A stretch of DNA of 64,000 nt from an uncultured Prevotellaceae bacterium (GTDB taxonomy: Bacteria > Bacteroidota > Bacteroidia > Bacteroidales > Bacteroidaceae), in NCBI GenBank assembly GCA_902779455.1, contig CACZBS010000004.1:62001-126000 (forward strand). The letters run 5' to 3'. Each line of letters begins with the position of its first letter. The stretch's first letter is position 1. Both the position numbers and the translations under genes were made by a program. Below the pieces are notes generated by a model. That model searched no databases. It was not told where the DNA came from and was given only the letters and a program-made list of their open reading frames with translations. This document shows positions 25,276 to 33,404 of this stretch, piece after piece.

Positions 25276-25596
25276 TCAGTCCATGTGGAATAACTCCTCG
25301 AGAGGAATCGTGACGGGCGAGTTGTCTGGGTTGACTTCCATGATGTCAGCCATCATGTCCCACCAGCGCTGAGTGATGGGGTCGACGTTCTCAGTGTCCT
25401 GCGAGTTGCCCTCCTTTGTACATTCCTGATAGGCGAAGAGAATATTGGTGTCCTTGTCCCAATAGATGCTGTAGTTCTCGACGCCTTGCTCCTTGATCAT
25501 CTGTTTCAGTTCTGGCCATATGGCAGCATGGCGACGTGCGTACTCTTCCTCAAATCCGGGCTTGAGAAACATCTTGAATGCGAATCTTTTTTTCAT
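25276..25596 (-). CDS. rhaM: L-rhamnose mutarotase family protein
   Basis: 106 residues. The family converts alpha- to beta-L-rhamnose (and related sugars) by ring opening. Diagnostic segments are KPGFEEEYARRHAAIWPELKQMIKEQGVENYSIY and the C-terminal ITQRWWDMMADIME. The active-site His and Tyr/Trp residues are within these. It begins 4 bp after the glycosyltransferase stop, although no other rhamnose gene is nearby; the physiological sugar may differ. Confidence 0.92.
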   Translation of the reverse strand: MKKRFAFKMFLKPGFEEEYARRHAAIWPELKQMIKEQGVENYSIYWDKDTNILFAYQECTKEGNSQDTENVDPITQRWWDMMADIMEVNPDNSPVTIPLEELFHMD

Positions 25597-25600
25597 TGAT

Positions 25601-26515
25601 TTACTTGTTTTTAACGGTTGAAGGTGAATCCTGCTTTAGGCTAAGGAAGAATCCCAGCTTGTAAGCCTTGAAGATGCCCAGACGGGGCCGGCGGCCGCAA
25701 AGCAGTCGCCGCTCCAGTCGGCCAAAGGCAAAGTGCCATAGGCGGATGACCCATCTGACGCTCTTGAGGTGGATGCCATCAACAAATGTCAGCATGCGCG
25801 AATAGCCGCGAAGATCCTTACGGAACCTGTGAAGTGTACGAAGTGATTCTTCCGTCTTTCTGACAAAATGCTCGTTGGTGTCGAAATGACAAAAAATGAC
25901 GGGATTATCAATGTGCTCAATGCTGACGCCCGCCTGCGAGAGGCGCTTGCCAAACAGCACATCCTCGTAGCCATAGTCGCGGAAGCGCTCGTCGAAGGGA
26001 CAGGCCAGCATCAATCGCCTGGCAATGAGGAAGTTGGCGGTATGGAAGTGGTGGAAGGGCTTTGCGCGTCGTCTGTCTGTTGCGTGCTGGCTTGCTATAG
26101 CAGTCTCATAACGATAGCGCAGATTGGACGGGTTGTCGCACGTACCTACTTCATAGTCGCCACAGACGACGTCACGGCCCTCGCTTTCAATATATCTTTT
26201 GATGAATTGGTCGTCCTTCGGCATCAGTTCTGCGTCGATGAACAGCAGCCACTCGTACTTTGCCTCCTTTGCCAGAAAGTTGCGGATGCAGGCCCTGCCG
26301 CTGTTCTCTTCGCGCGCGATAAAGCGAACGTAGGGTAGGGTGCCGACTTCGCTGCACAGCTCAACGTAGTTGCGGTCTTTCGATCCGTCGTCCGCCACGA
26401 TAACCTCATAGCGTTCAAGCGATGAATCAGCCAGCTGGCGGCATATAGATGACACCTGCGCGCGGCAGTCATCCTCGTAGACTGGTATCAAAACAGACAA
26501 TTCATGTTTCATCAT
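25601..26515 (-). CDS. Family 2 glycosyltransferase
   Basis: 304 residues, GT-A fold, membrane-associated or cytosolic. Visible: ELSVLIPVYEDD (nucleotide-sugar strand), VIVADDGSKDRN, a DAE metal-binding motif in LLFIDAELMPKDD, and the acceptor-side GYEDVLFGKRL (ED motif). The acceptor is unknown. There are two consecutive ATGs (26515 and 26512). The promoter box lies only 5-8 nt upstream, so the start decides whether the mRNA is leaderless. It is the first gene of a two-gene unit with rhaM. Confidence 0.9.
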   Translation of the reverse strand: MMKHELSVLIPVYEDDCRAQVSSICRQLADSSLERYEVIVADDGSKDRNYVELCSEVGTLPYVRFIAREENSGRACIRNFLAKEAKYEWLLFIDAELMPKDDQFIKRYIESEGRDVVCGDYEVGTCDNPSNLRYRYETAIASQHATDRRRAKPFHHFHTANFLIARRLMLACPFDERFRDYGYEDVLFGKRLSQAGVSIEHIDNPVIFCHFDTNEHFVRKTEESLRTLHRFRKDLRGYSRMLTFVDGIHLKSVRWVIRLWHFAFGRLERRLLCGRRPRLGIFKAYKLGFFLSLKQDSPSTVKNK

Positions 26516-26520
26516 CGGGG

Positions 26521-26528
26521 CAAAAGTA
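26521..26528 (-). promoter_or_regulatory. Promoter -7 box TACTTTTG before the glycosyltransferase
   Basis: The box is 5 nt before the first ATG and 8 nt before the second. A second candidate, TATCTTTG, lies at 26545-26552 on the same strand and would give a ~29-nt leader, so tandem promoters are possible. Confidence 0.55.
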
Positions 26529-26592
26529 CAAAAAAAACATTAAACAAAGATACAAAAGAGAGGAAAAGTTTGCCAGTCTCAGAAAAAAAGAG

Positions 26593-26600
26593 TAATTTTG
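26593..26600 (+). promoter_or_regulatory. Promoter -7 box TAATTTTG for rpsP
   Basis: Fits TAnnTTTG, with TTTG 20 bp upstream as the -33 box. It gives a leader of about 55-60 nt before the rpsP ATG at 26663. Confidence 0.75.
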
Positions 26601-26662
26601 CATCCGCTTTCACGAGATGGAAGCATGAAATTAAAGTTTAACAACAAAAAAGTAAAAGCAAA

Positions 26663-27181
26663 ATGGCAACAAAAATCAGATTGCAGCGCGGTGGACGCAA
26701 AGGCTATGCCTTCTATCGCATCGTTATCGCCGACGCTCGTGCACCACGTGATGGTCGTTTCACTGAGAAGATTGGTACGTACAACCCTAACACCAATCCC
26801 GCCACGGTAGACCTTAATTTCGAGCGTGCACTCTACTGGGTAGAGGCTGGTGCTCAGCCCACTGACACCGTACGCAACATCCTCAGCAACGAGGGCGTCT
26901 ACCTGATGAAGCATCTCCGCGGAGGTGTGCGCAAGGGTGCTTTCGACGAGGAGGCCGCTCAGCGCAAGTTCGATGCATGGAAGGCTGACAAGCAGCGCGG
27001 CCTCGACAAGGTCCGCGAGGCAGAGCAGAAAGCTAAGAAGGAAGCCGCTCAGAAGGCTCTCGATGCCGAGAAGAAGGTGAACGAGGCCATCGCCAAGAAG
27101 GTGGCTGAGAAGAAGGCTGCCGCCGAGGCTTCCGCTCAGGAAGCCGCAGCACCTGCCGAAGAAGCTCCCGCTGAGGCATAA
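26663..27181 (+). CDS. rpsP: 30S ribosomal protein S16, extended C-terminus
   Basis: Residues 1-80 are canonical S16 ([20 protein letters not shown], then [10 protein letters not shown]). The remaining ~90 residues form a Lys/Ala/Glu-rich, probably alpha-helical tail ending in a low-complexity Ala/Glu/Pro stretch, which roughly doubles the usual 80-90 residues. Such tails are common in Bacteroidetes S16. The gene has its own promoter and a strong terminator and stands alone; the trmD/rimM/rplS neighbours seen in other phyla are absent. Confidence 0.97.
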   Translation: MATKIRLQRGGRKGYAFYRIVIADARAPRDGRFTEKIGTYNPNTNPATVDLNFERALYWVEAGAQPTDTVRNILSNEGVYLMKHLRGGVRKGAFDEEAAQRKFDAWKADKQRGLDKVREAEQKAKKEAAQKALDAEKKVNEAIAKKVAEKKAAAEASAQEAAAPAEEAPAEA

Positions 27182-27183
27182 AG

Positions 27184-27219
27184 AAAAAAAAGCTCCCTCG
27201 TTTGAGGGAGCTTTTTTTA
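27184..27219 (+). terminator. Rho-independent terminator of rpsP
   Basis: AGCTCCCTC / GAGGGAGCT forms a perfect 9-bp stem with a GTTT loop, preceded by an A-run and followed by seven T. It starts only a few bases after the rpsP stop. Confidence 0.95.
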
Positions 27220-27247
27220 TTTCACTATCTCTGTAGCTTCGTTTTTC

Positions 27248-27350
27248 CGAAGTACCGCTTTTCCTTCAACAAAGTACCGCTTTAGCATTGTCGAAGTACC
27301 GCTTTGAGGTCATCAAAGTGCCGCTTTGACGTGGTCAAAGTGCCGCTTTG
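27248..27350 (+). repeat. 22-bp-pitch array of CAAAG-N5-CTTTG palindromes, array 1
   Basis: Five 15-bp units start at 27248, 27270, 27292, 27314 and 27336, exactly 22 bp apart. The last two are identical (CAAAGTGCCGCTTTG) and the others differ by 1-3 bases. The 7-bp spacers (CCTTCAA, GCATTGT, AGGTCAT, ACGTGGT) are unrelated to each other. The array lies between the rpsP terminator and the hairpin before the acidic lipoprotein, both 3' ends. It contains no coding frame. Confidence 0.9.
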
Positions 27351-27388
27351 TCTGTGGAAGAGTTTCCGTCTTCCGAAAGGACAAAATG

Positions 27389-27437
27389 AGAGGGATACAC
27401 TCTTAATCCCTCACGGGGTTAGAGAGTGCATCCCTCT
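27389..27437. terminator. Hairpin downstream of the acidic lipoprotein gene
   Basis: AGAGGGAT-ACACTCT-TAATCCC pairs with GGGGTTA-GAGAGTG-ATCCCTCT around TCAC, giving a stem of about 20 bp. It lies 32 bp past the end of the minus-strand gene 27469-27774. The T-run is weak, so a non-terminator role is possible. Confidence 0.6.
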
Positions 27438-27468
27438 TGGCTTAGCTTTTTAAGTCCGTAGTGATGGA

Positions 27469-27774
27469 TTACTCCTCAACAGCTTCCTCAGCAGCCTCGG
27501 TAGCCTCAGCGGGAACCTCCTCTACTGCCTCAGCAGCAGCGGCGACCTTCTTGGCCAGGTAATCAGCGAAAGCAGCCTCCAGAACGGAGTCAGCAACCTC
27601 TGCGCCTTCCTCGAACTGAGCGAGAACAGCAGCTGAATCCTCAGCGGTCAGGACGATCTCCTCGACAGCCTCCTCAACGGGTGCTTCAACTTCTGCTTCC
27701 TGAGCGGGCTTCTGCTCACCACCGCAAGCTGCGAACATAGCAGCTGCAACGAACATAAATGCAATCTTTTTCAT
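27469..27774 (-). CDS. Small acidic Ala/Glu-rich lipoprotein
   Basis: 101 residues: a signal peptide with the lipobox FAAC (Cys at residue 17), then a low-complexity chain rich in Glu, Ala and Val (EEAVEEIVLTAEDSAAVLA... EATEAAEEAVEE). No known domain. Similar small acidic lipoproteins occur singly in Prevotella-group genomes; the function is unknown. It has its own promoter and stands alone between the repeat array and the transketolase terminator. Confidence 0.8.
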   Translation of the reverse strand: MKKIAFMFVAAAMFAACGGEQKPAQEAEVEAPVEEAVEEIVLTAEDSAAVLAQFEEGAEVADSVLEAAFADYLAKKVAAAAEAVEEVPAEATEAAEEAVEE

Positions 27775-27828
27775 TTCTTTGCTCCTTTTTTAAATCTGTA
27801 AAACAATCATTAGTTTATTAAAACGATG

Positions 27829-27836
27829 CAAAGGTA
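27829..27836 (-). promoter_or_regulatory. Promoter -7 box TACCTTTG for the acidic lipoprotein
   Basis: Fits TAnnTTTG on the minus strand, 54 bp before the ATG at 27774. Confidence 0.65.
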
Positions 27837-28085
27837 GGCATTTTTTCAATACGATGATACTTTTTTTTCGATTTTTTTTAGGTCGATTTTGTAACTTTTC
27901 TGCAAAGTGTTGTAAATCAATGACTTCTGAAATGTTAAAATTTGGTATTAAAATGACACTTCTACAGATTTCAGGGAAAAACACAATTTTTTCGCATTTT
28001 CTTTGTGTACCACAGGGCGTGTGGGATGGTGGATACTACATTACAATTTGCATGACCTCACAAAATCTGTTTTAGCCTTAAAAAG

Positions 28086-28117
28086 ATACAGGGCTCCACG
28101 TGCGTGGAACCCTGTAT
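28086..28117. terminator. Terminator of transketolase, bidirectional shape
   Basis: ATACAGGGCTCCAC and GTGGAACCCTGTAT form a 14-bp stem with one mismatch and a 4-nt loop. On the minus strand it is followed by CTTTTT; it lies 45 bp past the tkt stop. T-runs on both sides suggest it can work in both directions. Confidence 0.85.
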
Positions 28118-28162
28118 TCTCTTTTTGGGGAGCTGCTGGCAGAATGCCGTAGCTCACGTGTT

Positions 28163-30175
28163 TTAAGCAAGGAGTTTCTTGACCTGATCGTAGACGTTCT
28201 GACCAGTGTAGCCAAGTTTCTCGTCGAGCACCTTGTAGGGAGCGGAGAAACCGAAGCTCTCAAGACCCCATACGCAGCCGTCGGCACCCACGAGGCCTTC
28301 GAGCGTGACAGGCAGGCCCGCGGTGAGGCCGAACTTCTTCTTGCCGGCGGGGAGCACGCTCTGCTGATAGTCAACGGGCTGGCTGCGGAACAGACCCTCG
28401 GAGGGCACGCTGACGATGCGCACCTTCACGCCGTCCTCGCGAAGCAGCTTGGCGCCGGCCTCGAGCGTGGAGACCTCGGAGCCGCTGGCCAGCAGGATGA
28501 CGTCGTAGTCGGCGTCGCTGCCGGCGACGACGTAGGCGCCGCGAGCAGCCTGCGAGTAGTCGTTGCCTTCGGGCAGCATGTCGATGTTCTGACGGCTGAA
28601 GATGAGGGCCGTCGGCGTCAGCGTGTTCTCCATGGCCATGCGCCAGCAGACGGTGGTCTCCTCGGCGTCGGCCGGACGCAGGACAAGCATCGAGTTGCGG
28701 CCGTGGTGGTTCTTGAGCTTCTCCATGAGGCGGATCTGTGCCTCCTGCTCGACGGGCTCATGGGTGGGGCCGTCCTCGCCGACACGGAAGGCGTCGTGGG
28801 TCCAAATGAACTTGACGGGCAGCTCCATCAGGGCGGCCATGCGGACGGCAGGCTTCATGTAGTCAGAGAATACGAAGAACGTACCGCAGGCGGGGATGAC
28901 ACCGCCGTGGAGGGCCATGCCGATGCAGCAGCATGCCATGGTGAGCTCTGCCACGCCAGCCTGGAAGAAAGCACCGGTGAAGTCGCCGCGGACAATGTTG
29001 TGGGTCTTCTTGAGGAAGCCGTCGGTCTTGTCGCTGTTGGACAGGTCGGCCGAGGCGCAGATCATGTTGGGCACCTGCTCGGCCAGCACGCTCAGCACCG
29101 TTGCTGAAGCACCACGCGTGGCAGCACCGGCCTTCTGTTCGACCTTCGACCAGTCAATCTGCGGAGCCTTGCCGCTGAACCACTCCTCCAACTGCTTGGC
29201 CTGTACGGGATGTCCCTTGGCCCACTCAGCCTTTTCGGCGTAGCGCTCAGCCACGATCTTCTTCAGTTCCTCACGACGGCGGGCATACATCTCTTCGACC
29301 TCGGGGAATATCTGGAAGGGATTCTCAGGATCGGCACCGAGATTCTTCATCGTCTGGACAAAGTTGTCGCCGCCGAGTGGAGCACCATGGGTGGCGCAGT
29401 TGCTCTCATAGCTGGAGCCGTCGGCCTTACGTGCGCCCTTGCCCATGACGCAATGGCCGATGATGAGGCTGGGGCGCTCCTTCTCAGCCTGAGCCTTGCG
29501 GATGGCCTCGCGGATCTGGTCGACGTCGTTGCCGTCGATCTTCTGCACATACCAGCCCCATGCCTCGTACTTCTTGGCAGTGTCCTCAGTGGTGACGACG
29601 TCGGTGCGGGTGGAGAGCTGGATGTCGTTGGCATCGTAGAACATGATGAGGTTGTCGAGCCCGAGGTTGCCGGCAATGCGGCCTGCGCCCTGCGAGATCT
29701 CCTCCTGCACGCCGCCGTCGGAGATGTAGGCATAGATGGTCTGGTTCATCACCGAGCCCAGACGGGCCTTGAGGAACTTGGCGGCGATGGCAGCGCCGAC
29801 GGCGAAGGTGTGGCCCTGGCCGAGCGGACCGCTGGTGTTCTCGATGCCGCGGGCCAGTTCGCGCTCGGGGTGACCTGGCGTCACCGAGCCCCACTGGCGG
29901 AGCTGCTTGAGGTCGTCGAGGCTGTACTTGCCGATGAGGCAGAGCTGGCTGTAGAGCATAGGAGCCATATGTCCGGGATCGAGGAAGAAACGGTCGCGAC
30001 CTTCCCACTCGGGATTCTCGGGATCATAGACGAGGAACTCGCTGTAGAGGGTGTTGATGAAATCAGCGCCACCCATGGCTCCGCCGGGGTGTCCGCTCTT
30101 TGCTTTTTCAACCATTGCGGCAGCCAGGATTCGGATGTTGTCAGCTGCGCGGTTCATTACTTTGTTGTCGTTCAT
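28163..30175 (-). CDS. tkt: Transketolase
   Basis: 670 residues, thiamine-diphosphate enzyme of the non-oxidative pentose phosphate pathway. Visible: KSGHPGGAMGGADF near the N-terminus; GDGGVQEE is represented by ISDGGVQEEISQGAGRIAG; the ThDP region continues with FYDANDIQLS; and the pyrimidine-domain segment is THDAFRVGEDGPTHEPVEQ. It takes up the xylulose 5-phosphate produced by the arabinose genes upstream. In Bacteroides thetaiotaomicron a transketolase gene also sits at the arabinose locus. It has its own promoter, 38 bp before the start. Confidence 0.97.
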   Translation of the reverse strand: MNDNKVMNRAADNIRILAAAMVEKAKSGHPGGAMGGADFINTLYSEFLVYDPENPEWEGRDRFFLDPGHMAPMLYSQLCLIGKYSLDDLKQLRQWGSVTPGHPERELARGIENTSGPLGQGHTFAVGAAIAAKFLKARLGSVMNQTIYAYISDGGVQEEISQGAGRIAGNLGLDNLIMFYDANDIQLSTRTDVVTTEDTAKKYEAWGWYVQKIDGNDVDQIREAIRKAQAEKERPSLIIGHCVMGKGARKADGSSYESNCATHGAPLGGDNFVQTMKNLGADPENPFQIFPEVEEMYARRREELKKIVAERYAEKAEWAKGHPVQAKQLEEWFSGKAPQIDWSKVEQKAGAATRGASATVLSVLAEQVPNMICASADLSNSDKTDGFLKKTHNIVRGDFTGAFFQAGVAELTMACCCIGMALHGGVIPACGTFFVFSDYMKPAVRMAALMELPVKFIWTHDAFRVGEDGPTHEPVEQEAQIRLMEKLKNHHGRNSMLVLRPADAEETTVCWRMAMENTLTPTALIFSRQNIDMLPEGNDYSQAARGAYVVAGSDADYDVILLASGSEVSTLEAGAKLLREDGVKVRIVSVPSEGLFRSQPVDYQQSVLPAGKKKFGLTAGLPVTLEGLVGADGCVWGLESFGFSAPYKVLDEKLGYTGQNVYDQVKKLLA

Positions 30176-30213
30176 AAAATAGTTTTAGTTAAATGATAAT
30201 CACGATTTGGATG

Positions 30214-30221
30214 CAAAGTTA
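30214..30221 (-). promoter_or_regulatory. Promoter -7 box TAACTTTG for tkt
   Basis: Fits TAnnTTTG on the minus strand, 38 bp before the tkt ATG, in the 104-bp gap after the arabinofuranosidase gene. Confidence 0.7.
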
Positions 30222-30279
30222 CAAAAATAATCTGAAATGGCAAGCATTTCAGATTATTTCTTTGATTCTGCCCCGTCGT

Positions 30280-31875
30280 TTACTTTATACGCAGTACGAC
30301 AATGCTCTTGGCGGGCAACTTGGCGCTGAGGCGCCCCTTCTTGTCGAGCCGGCAGCCCTTAAAGTCGATGGGGGCGATGCGGTCGGGCGTGTCGAAATCA
30401 TTATATTCTTCCACCCGTTTGCAGGTCAGTAGTCGGCCGCTGACGCTCTTGGCCGTCAGTCCGTCGATATCGATGGTGATGTCCTGTGCCTTGTCGAGGC
30501 TCACGTTAATGAGCGACACGACGATGTCGCCCTCGGCGGTCTTGGCTGCCGAGGCGGAGACGAGGGGTAGGGTGCGATAGCCTTGCTCGTCGTTGGAAGG
30601 GTCGACGGGCTTCTTCCAGTCGTGCTGCACACGCATCTCGTCACATTTGAGGTCGAGCGGCAGATAGGTGGCCTCCTGGAAGGGCGTGTACATCTGGAAG
30701 ACGTGGTAGGTGGGGGTGAGCACCATGTGGCCACCGTCCTTTTGGTCGGTCAGTATCATCGACTGCAGCACGTTGACCACCTGGGCGATGTTGGCCATGC
30801 GGACTCGGTCGGTGTGGCGATGGAAGACGTTGAGGGTCAGGGCAGCCACCATGGCGTCACGCATGGCGTTCTGCTGATAGAGATGGCCTCTGACCGTGCC
30901 GGGCTCCTCGTCCCACCAGGTGCCCCATTCGTCGACCATCAGTCCGACGCGGTGCTTCGGGTCTTCCTTGTCCATGATGTCCTTGTGTTTGCGGATGACA
31001 TCCTCAATCTCGAGACACTTGCCGAGCGTCCAGTAGTAGTCGTCGGCGTCGAACTGGGTGGCCGAACCCTTCGGGCCGTTCCATCCCGAGACGGTGTAGT
31101 AGTGGAGCGACAGGCCCTGCATCTGCGTGCCGGCGTTGTGCATGAGCACCTTCGTCCAGTTGTAGTCGTAGTCAGAGGCGCCGCTGGCAATCTTGAAGAG
31201 GCGGTTGCCGTCGTAGTTGCGGCAGTAGGTCTGGTAGCGGCGATAGAGGTCGGCATAGTACTCGGGACGCATGTTGCCGCCGCAGCCCCACGACTCGTTG
31301 CCCACGCCGAGGAACTTCACCCGCCAGGCACGGTCGCGTCCGTTCTGGCGGCGCAGCTTGGCCATCGGGGTGTCGCCGTCGCTCGTCATGTACTCCACCC
31401 ACTTGGCCAGCTCCTCGACCGTTCCGCTGCCGACGTTGCCGCTGATGTAGGGCTCGCAGCCCAGCATCTCGCAGAGGTTGAGGAACTCATGGGTGCCGAA
31501 GGAGTTGTCCTCGATGGTGCCGCCCCAGTTGTTGTTCTGCATTTTCGGCCGTTCTGAGCGGGGGCCGATGCCGTCGCGCCAGTGGTATTCGTCGGCGAAG
31601 CAGCCACCCGGCCAGCGCAGCACGGGAACCTTCAGGGCCTTCAGGGCTTCGAGGACGTCCTTGCGATAGCCGTCGAAGTTGGGAATGGGCGACTCAGGGC
31701 CCACCCACAGGCCGCCATAGATGCACGTGCCCAGATGTTCGGCAAACTGTCCGTAGATTTCTTTGTAGATTTTCTGTTGCCCTCGGTCGGCATAGATGCT
31801 GACGGTGGCGTCCTGAGCGATGGTCGATGTGGTCATGGCCAGCGCTAAGGTTGACAATGCTAAAAGTTTCTTCAT
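30280..31875 (-). CDS. Alpha-L-arabinofuranosidase, GH51
   Basis: 531 residues with a cleaved signal peptide (1-20, ending IAQ), so it acts in the periplasm or outside. The GH51 barrel carries [21 protein letters not shown], the acid/base glutamate in [19 protein letters not shown], and the nucleophile region [15 protein letters not shown]. The C-terminal beta domain ends in [12 protein letters not shown]. It releases terminal arabinose from arabinan or arabinoxylan and so supplies the downstream pathway. It starts 18 bp after the amino-acid symporter gene. Confidence 0.96.
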   Translation of the reverse strand: MKKLLALSTLALAMTTSTIAQDATVSIYADRGQQKIYKEIYGQFAEHLGTCIYGGLWVGPESPIPNFDGYRKDVLEALKALKVPVLRWPGGCFADEYHWRDGIGPRSERPKMQNNNWGGTIEDNSFGTHEFLNLCEMLGCEPYISGNVGSGTVEELAKWVEYMTSDGDTPMAKLRRQNGRDRAWRVKFLGVGNESWGCGGNMRPEYYADLYRRYQTYCRNYDGNRLFKIASGASDYDYNWTKVLMHNAGTQMQGLSLHYYTVSGWNGPKGSATQFDADDYYWTLGKCLEIEDVIRKHKDIMDKEDPKHRVGLMVDEWGTWWDEEPGTVRGHLYQQNAMRDAMVAALTLNVFHRHTDRVRMANIAQVVNVLQSMILTDQKDGGHMVLTPTYHVFQMYTPFQEATYLPLDLKCDEMRVQHDWKKPVDPSNDEQGYRTLPLVSASAAKTAEGDIVVSLINVSLDKAQDITIDIDGLTAKSVSGRLLTCKRVEEYNDFDTPDRIAPIDFKGCRLDKKGRLSAKLPAKSIVVLRIK

Positions 31876-31893
31876 TGCTATTGTGATGATTGT

Positions 31894-33261
31894 TTAGTTT
31901 AATTCTTTGTCGTCCATCTCGTCGTCAAGACGGTTGGCCCAGAGGTATTTCTTCGTCTCACGGGCCGCCACGCCGCTGAGCAAGAGCAGGGCGATGAGGT
32001 TGGGGATGGCCATCAGGGCGTTCATGCAGTCGGCGATGTTCCAGATGATGTCGAGGTTGATGATGCTGCCGAAGAAGAGGGCCACGATGTAGAGGATGCG
32101 ATAGAAGCGGTTCATGTGGGTGCCCTCGATGTAGTCGACGGCACTCTCGCCGTAGTAGCTCCAGCCGAGGATGGTGCTGAAGGCGAAGGTCAGGATGCCG
32201 AACGTGAGCAGGGGCGCCCCGACGTAGGGTATCTTCGAGAAGGCCACCTTGGTCAGGGCGGCGCCGTCGGCGTAGGTGATGTCAGGGTAGGCGAGGATGC
32301 TGCTCACGAGGACGATGCCGGTGAGTGCGCAGATGACGACGGTGTCCCAGAACGTGCCAGTGCTCGAGACGAGGGCCTGGCGCACGGGGTTGCGTGTCTG
32401 GGCGGCGGCCGCGACGATGGGTGCCGAGCCCATGCCGCTCTCGTTGCTGAACAGTCCGCGGGCGATGCCGTAGCGGGCCGCCATCATCACCGTGCTGCCG
32501 ACGAAGCCGCCGCCTGCAGCCTCGGGATTGAAGGCTGAGCGGACGATCAGTTCGATGGCGGGCCCGACGAAGGAGGCGTTCATGCAGAGGATGACGACGC
32601 AGCCTACGACGTAGATGAGGGCCATGAAGGGAACGAGGAAGGTGCAGACGCGTGCGATGATCCTGACGCCGCCAAGGATGACGATGCCAGTCAGGACACA
32701 GACCAACAGACCGACCGCCCATGTCGGGATGCCGAACGTCTCGTTGGCCAACAGGGCGATGGAGTTGGCCTGGACGGTGCAGCCGATGCCAAAGGAGGCA
32801 AGCGCCGTGAAGACGGCGAAGAGTACGGCCAACCACTTCATGCCCAGTCCGCGCTCGAGGGCATACATCGGACCGCCGTACATGCGGCCGTTGGCGCCCT
32901 TGACGCGGTACTTCACGGCCAGCAGCCCCTCGGCATACTTGGTCGACATGCCGAAGATGCCGGTCAGCCAGCACCACAGCACTGCTCCAGGACCGCCCAG
33001 CGCGACGGCCGTAGCCACGCCGACGATGTTGCCCGTGCCGATGGTGGCGGCAAGGGCCGTGGCCAGTGCGCCAAACTGGCTGACGTCGCCGCTGGCCCCA
33101 GGGTCTTTCCTGACGGATAGTCGGATGCCGGTCAGCAGCTTGCGTTGCGGACAGCACAGGCGAAAGGTCAGGAAGATATGGGTGCCCAGCAGGAGGATGA
33201 TCATGGGCCAGCCCCATAGGAGGGAGCTGAGCGAGGCGAAGAAGTCGTTGATGGTCTCCAT
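31894..33261 (-). CDS. Alanine/glycine:cation symporter (AGCS family)
   Basis: 455 residues, about eleven membrane spans. The AGCS signature is in ALAATIGTGNIVGVATAVALGGPGAVLW and GMSTKYAEGLLAVKYR. The family imports alanine or glycine with Na+ or H+. Its place inside an arabinose locus is odd; it precedes the GH51 gene by 18 bp and so is probably cotranscribed with it. A terminator after araB (33301-33344) separates the two from araB. Confidence 0.94.
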   Translation of the reverse strand: METINDFFASLSSLLWGWPMIILLLGTHIFLTFRLCCPQRKLLTGIRLSVRKDPGASGDVSQFGALATALAATIGTGNIVGVATAVALGGPGAVLWCWLTGIFGMSTKYAEGLLAVKYRVKGANGRMYGGPMYALERGLGMKWLAVLFAVFTALASFGIGCTVQANSIALLANETFGIPTWAVGLLVCVLTGIVILGGVRIIARVCTFLVPFMALIYVVGCVVILCMNASFVGPAIELIVRSAFNPEAAGGGFVGSTVMMAARYGIARGLFSNESGMGSAPIVAAAAQTRNPVRQALVSSTGTFWDTVVICALTGIVLVSSILAYPDITYADGAALTKVAFSKIPYVGAPLLTFGILTFAFSTILGWSYYGESAVDYIEGTHMNRFYRILYIVALFFGSIINLDIIWNIADCMNALMAIPNLIALLLLSGVAARETKKYLWANRLDDEMDDKELN

Positions 33262-33300
33262 TGTGTCTCGGCTGTTAGTTTGATAACAACTACTGATTAA

Positions 33301-33344
33301 AAAAAAGGAGGATGTGTCATGGGGTCGCCCCTTGACACACCCTC
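33301..33344 (-). terminator. Rho-independent terminator of araB
   Basis: On the minus strand GAGGGTGTGTCAAGGGG and CCCCATGACACATCCTC form a long stem around GCGA, with two mismatches, followed by seven T. It lies 60 bp past the araB stop. Confidence 0.9.
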
Positions 33345-33404
33345 TTTCTCATAGTCGGGGACAGGGCAGGGGATTGTTGTCCCTTCTGCTCGTCCAGTCT
33401 TAGT

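Larger units (their letters stand above)
27775..28162. other. Intergenic region, 388 bp, no gene
   Basis: AT-rich. It holds the promoter of the acidic lipoprotein at its left end and the transketolase terminator near its right end. A 64-codon reverse frame at 27790-27984 overlaps the promoter and looks accidental. Nothing else was recognised. Confidence 0.7.

Noticed and set aside
27248-27350. CRISPR array
   Set aside because: Units are 15 bp with 7-bp spacers, far below CRISPR repeat and spacer lengths, and no cas genes are present.
27790-27984. 64-codon reverse frame after the acidic lipoprotein promoter
   Set aside because: It covers the TACCTTTG promoter box and AT-rich sequence, and its translation looks random.
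28100-29107. 335-codon open frame on the + strand opposite transketolase
   Set aside because: It is antisense to a clear tkt. Long antisense frames are common here because of the GC-rich third positions; its translation shows no domain.
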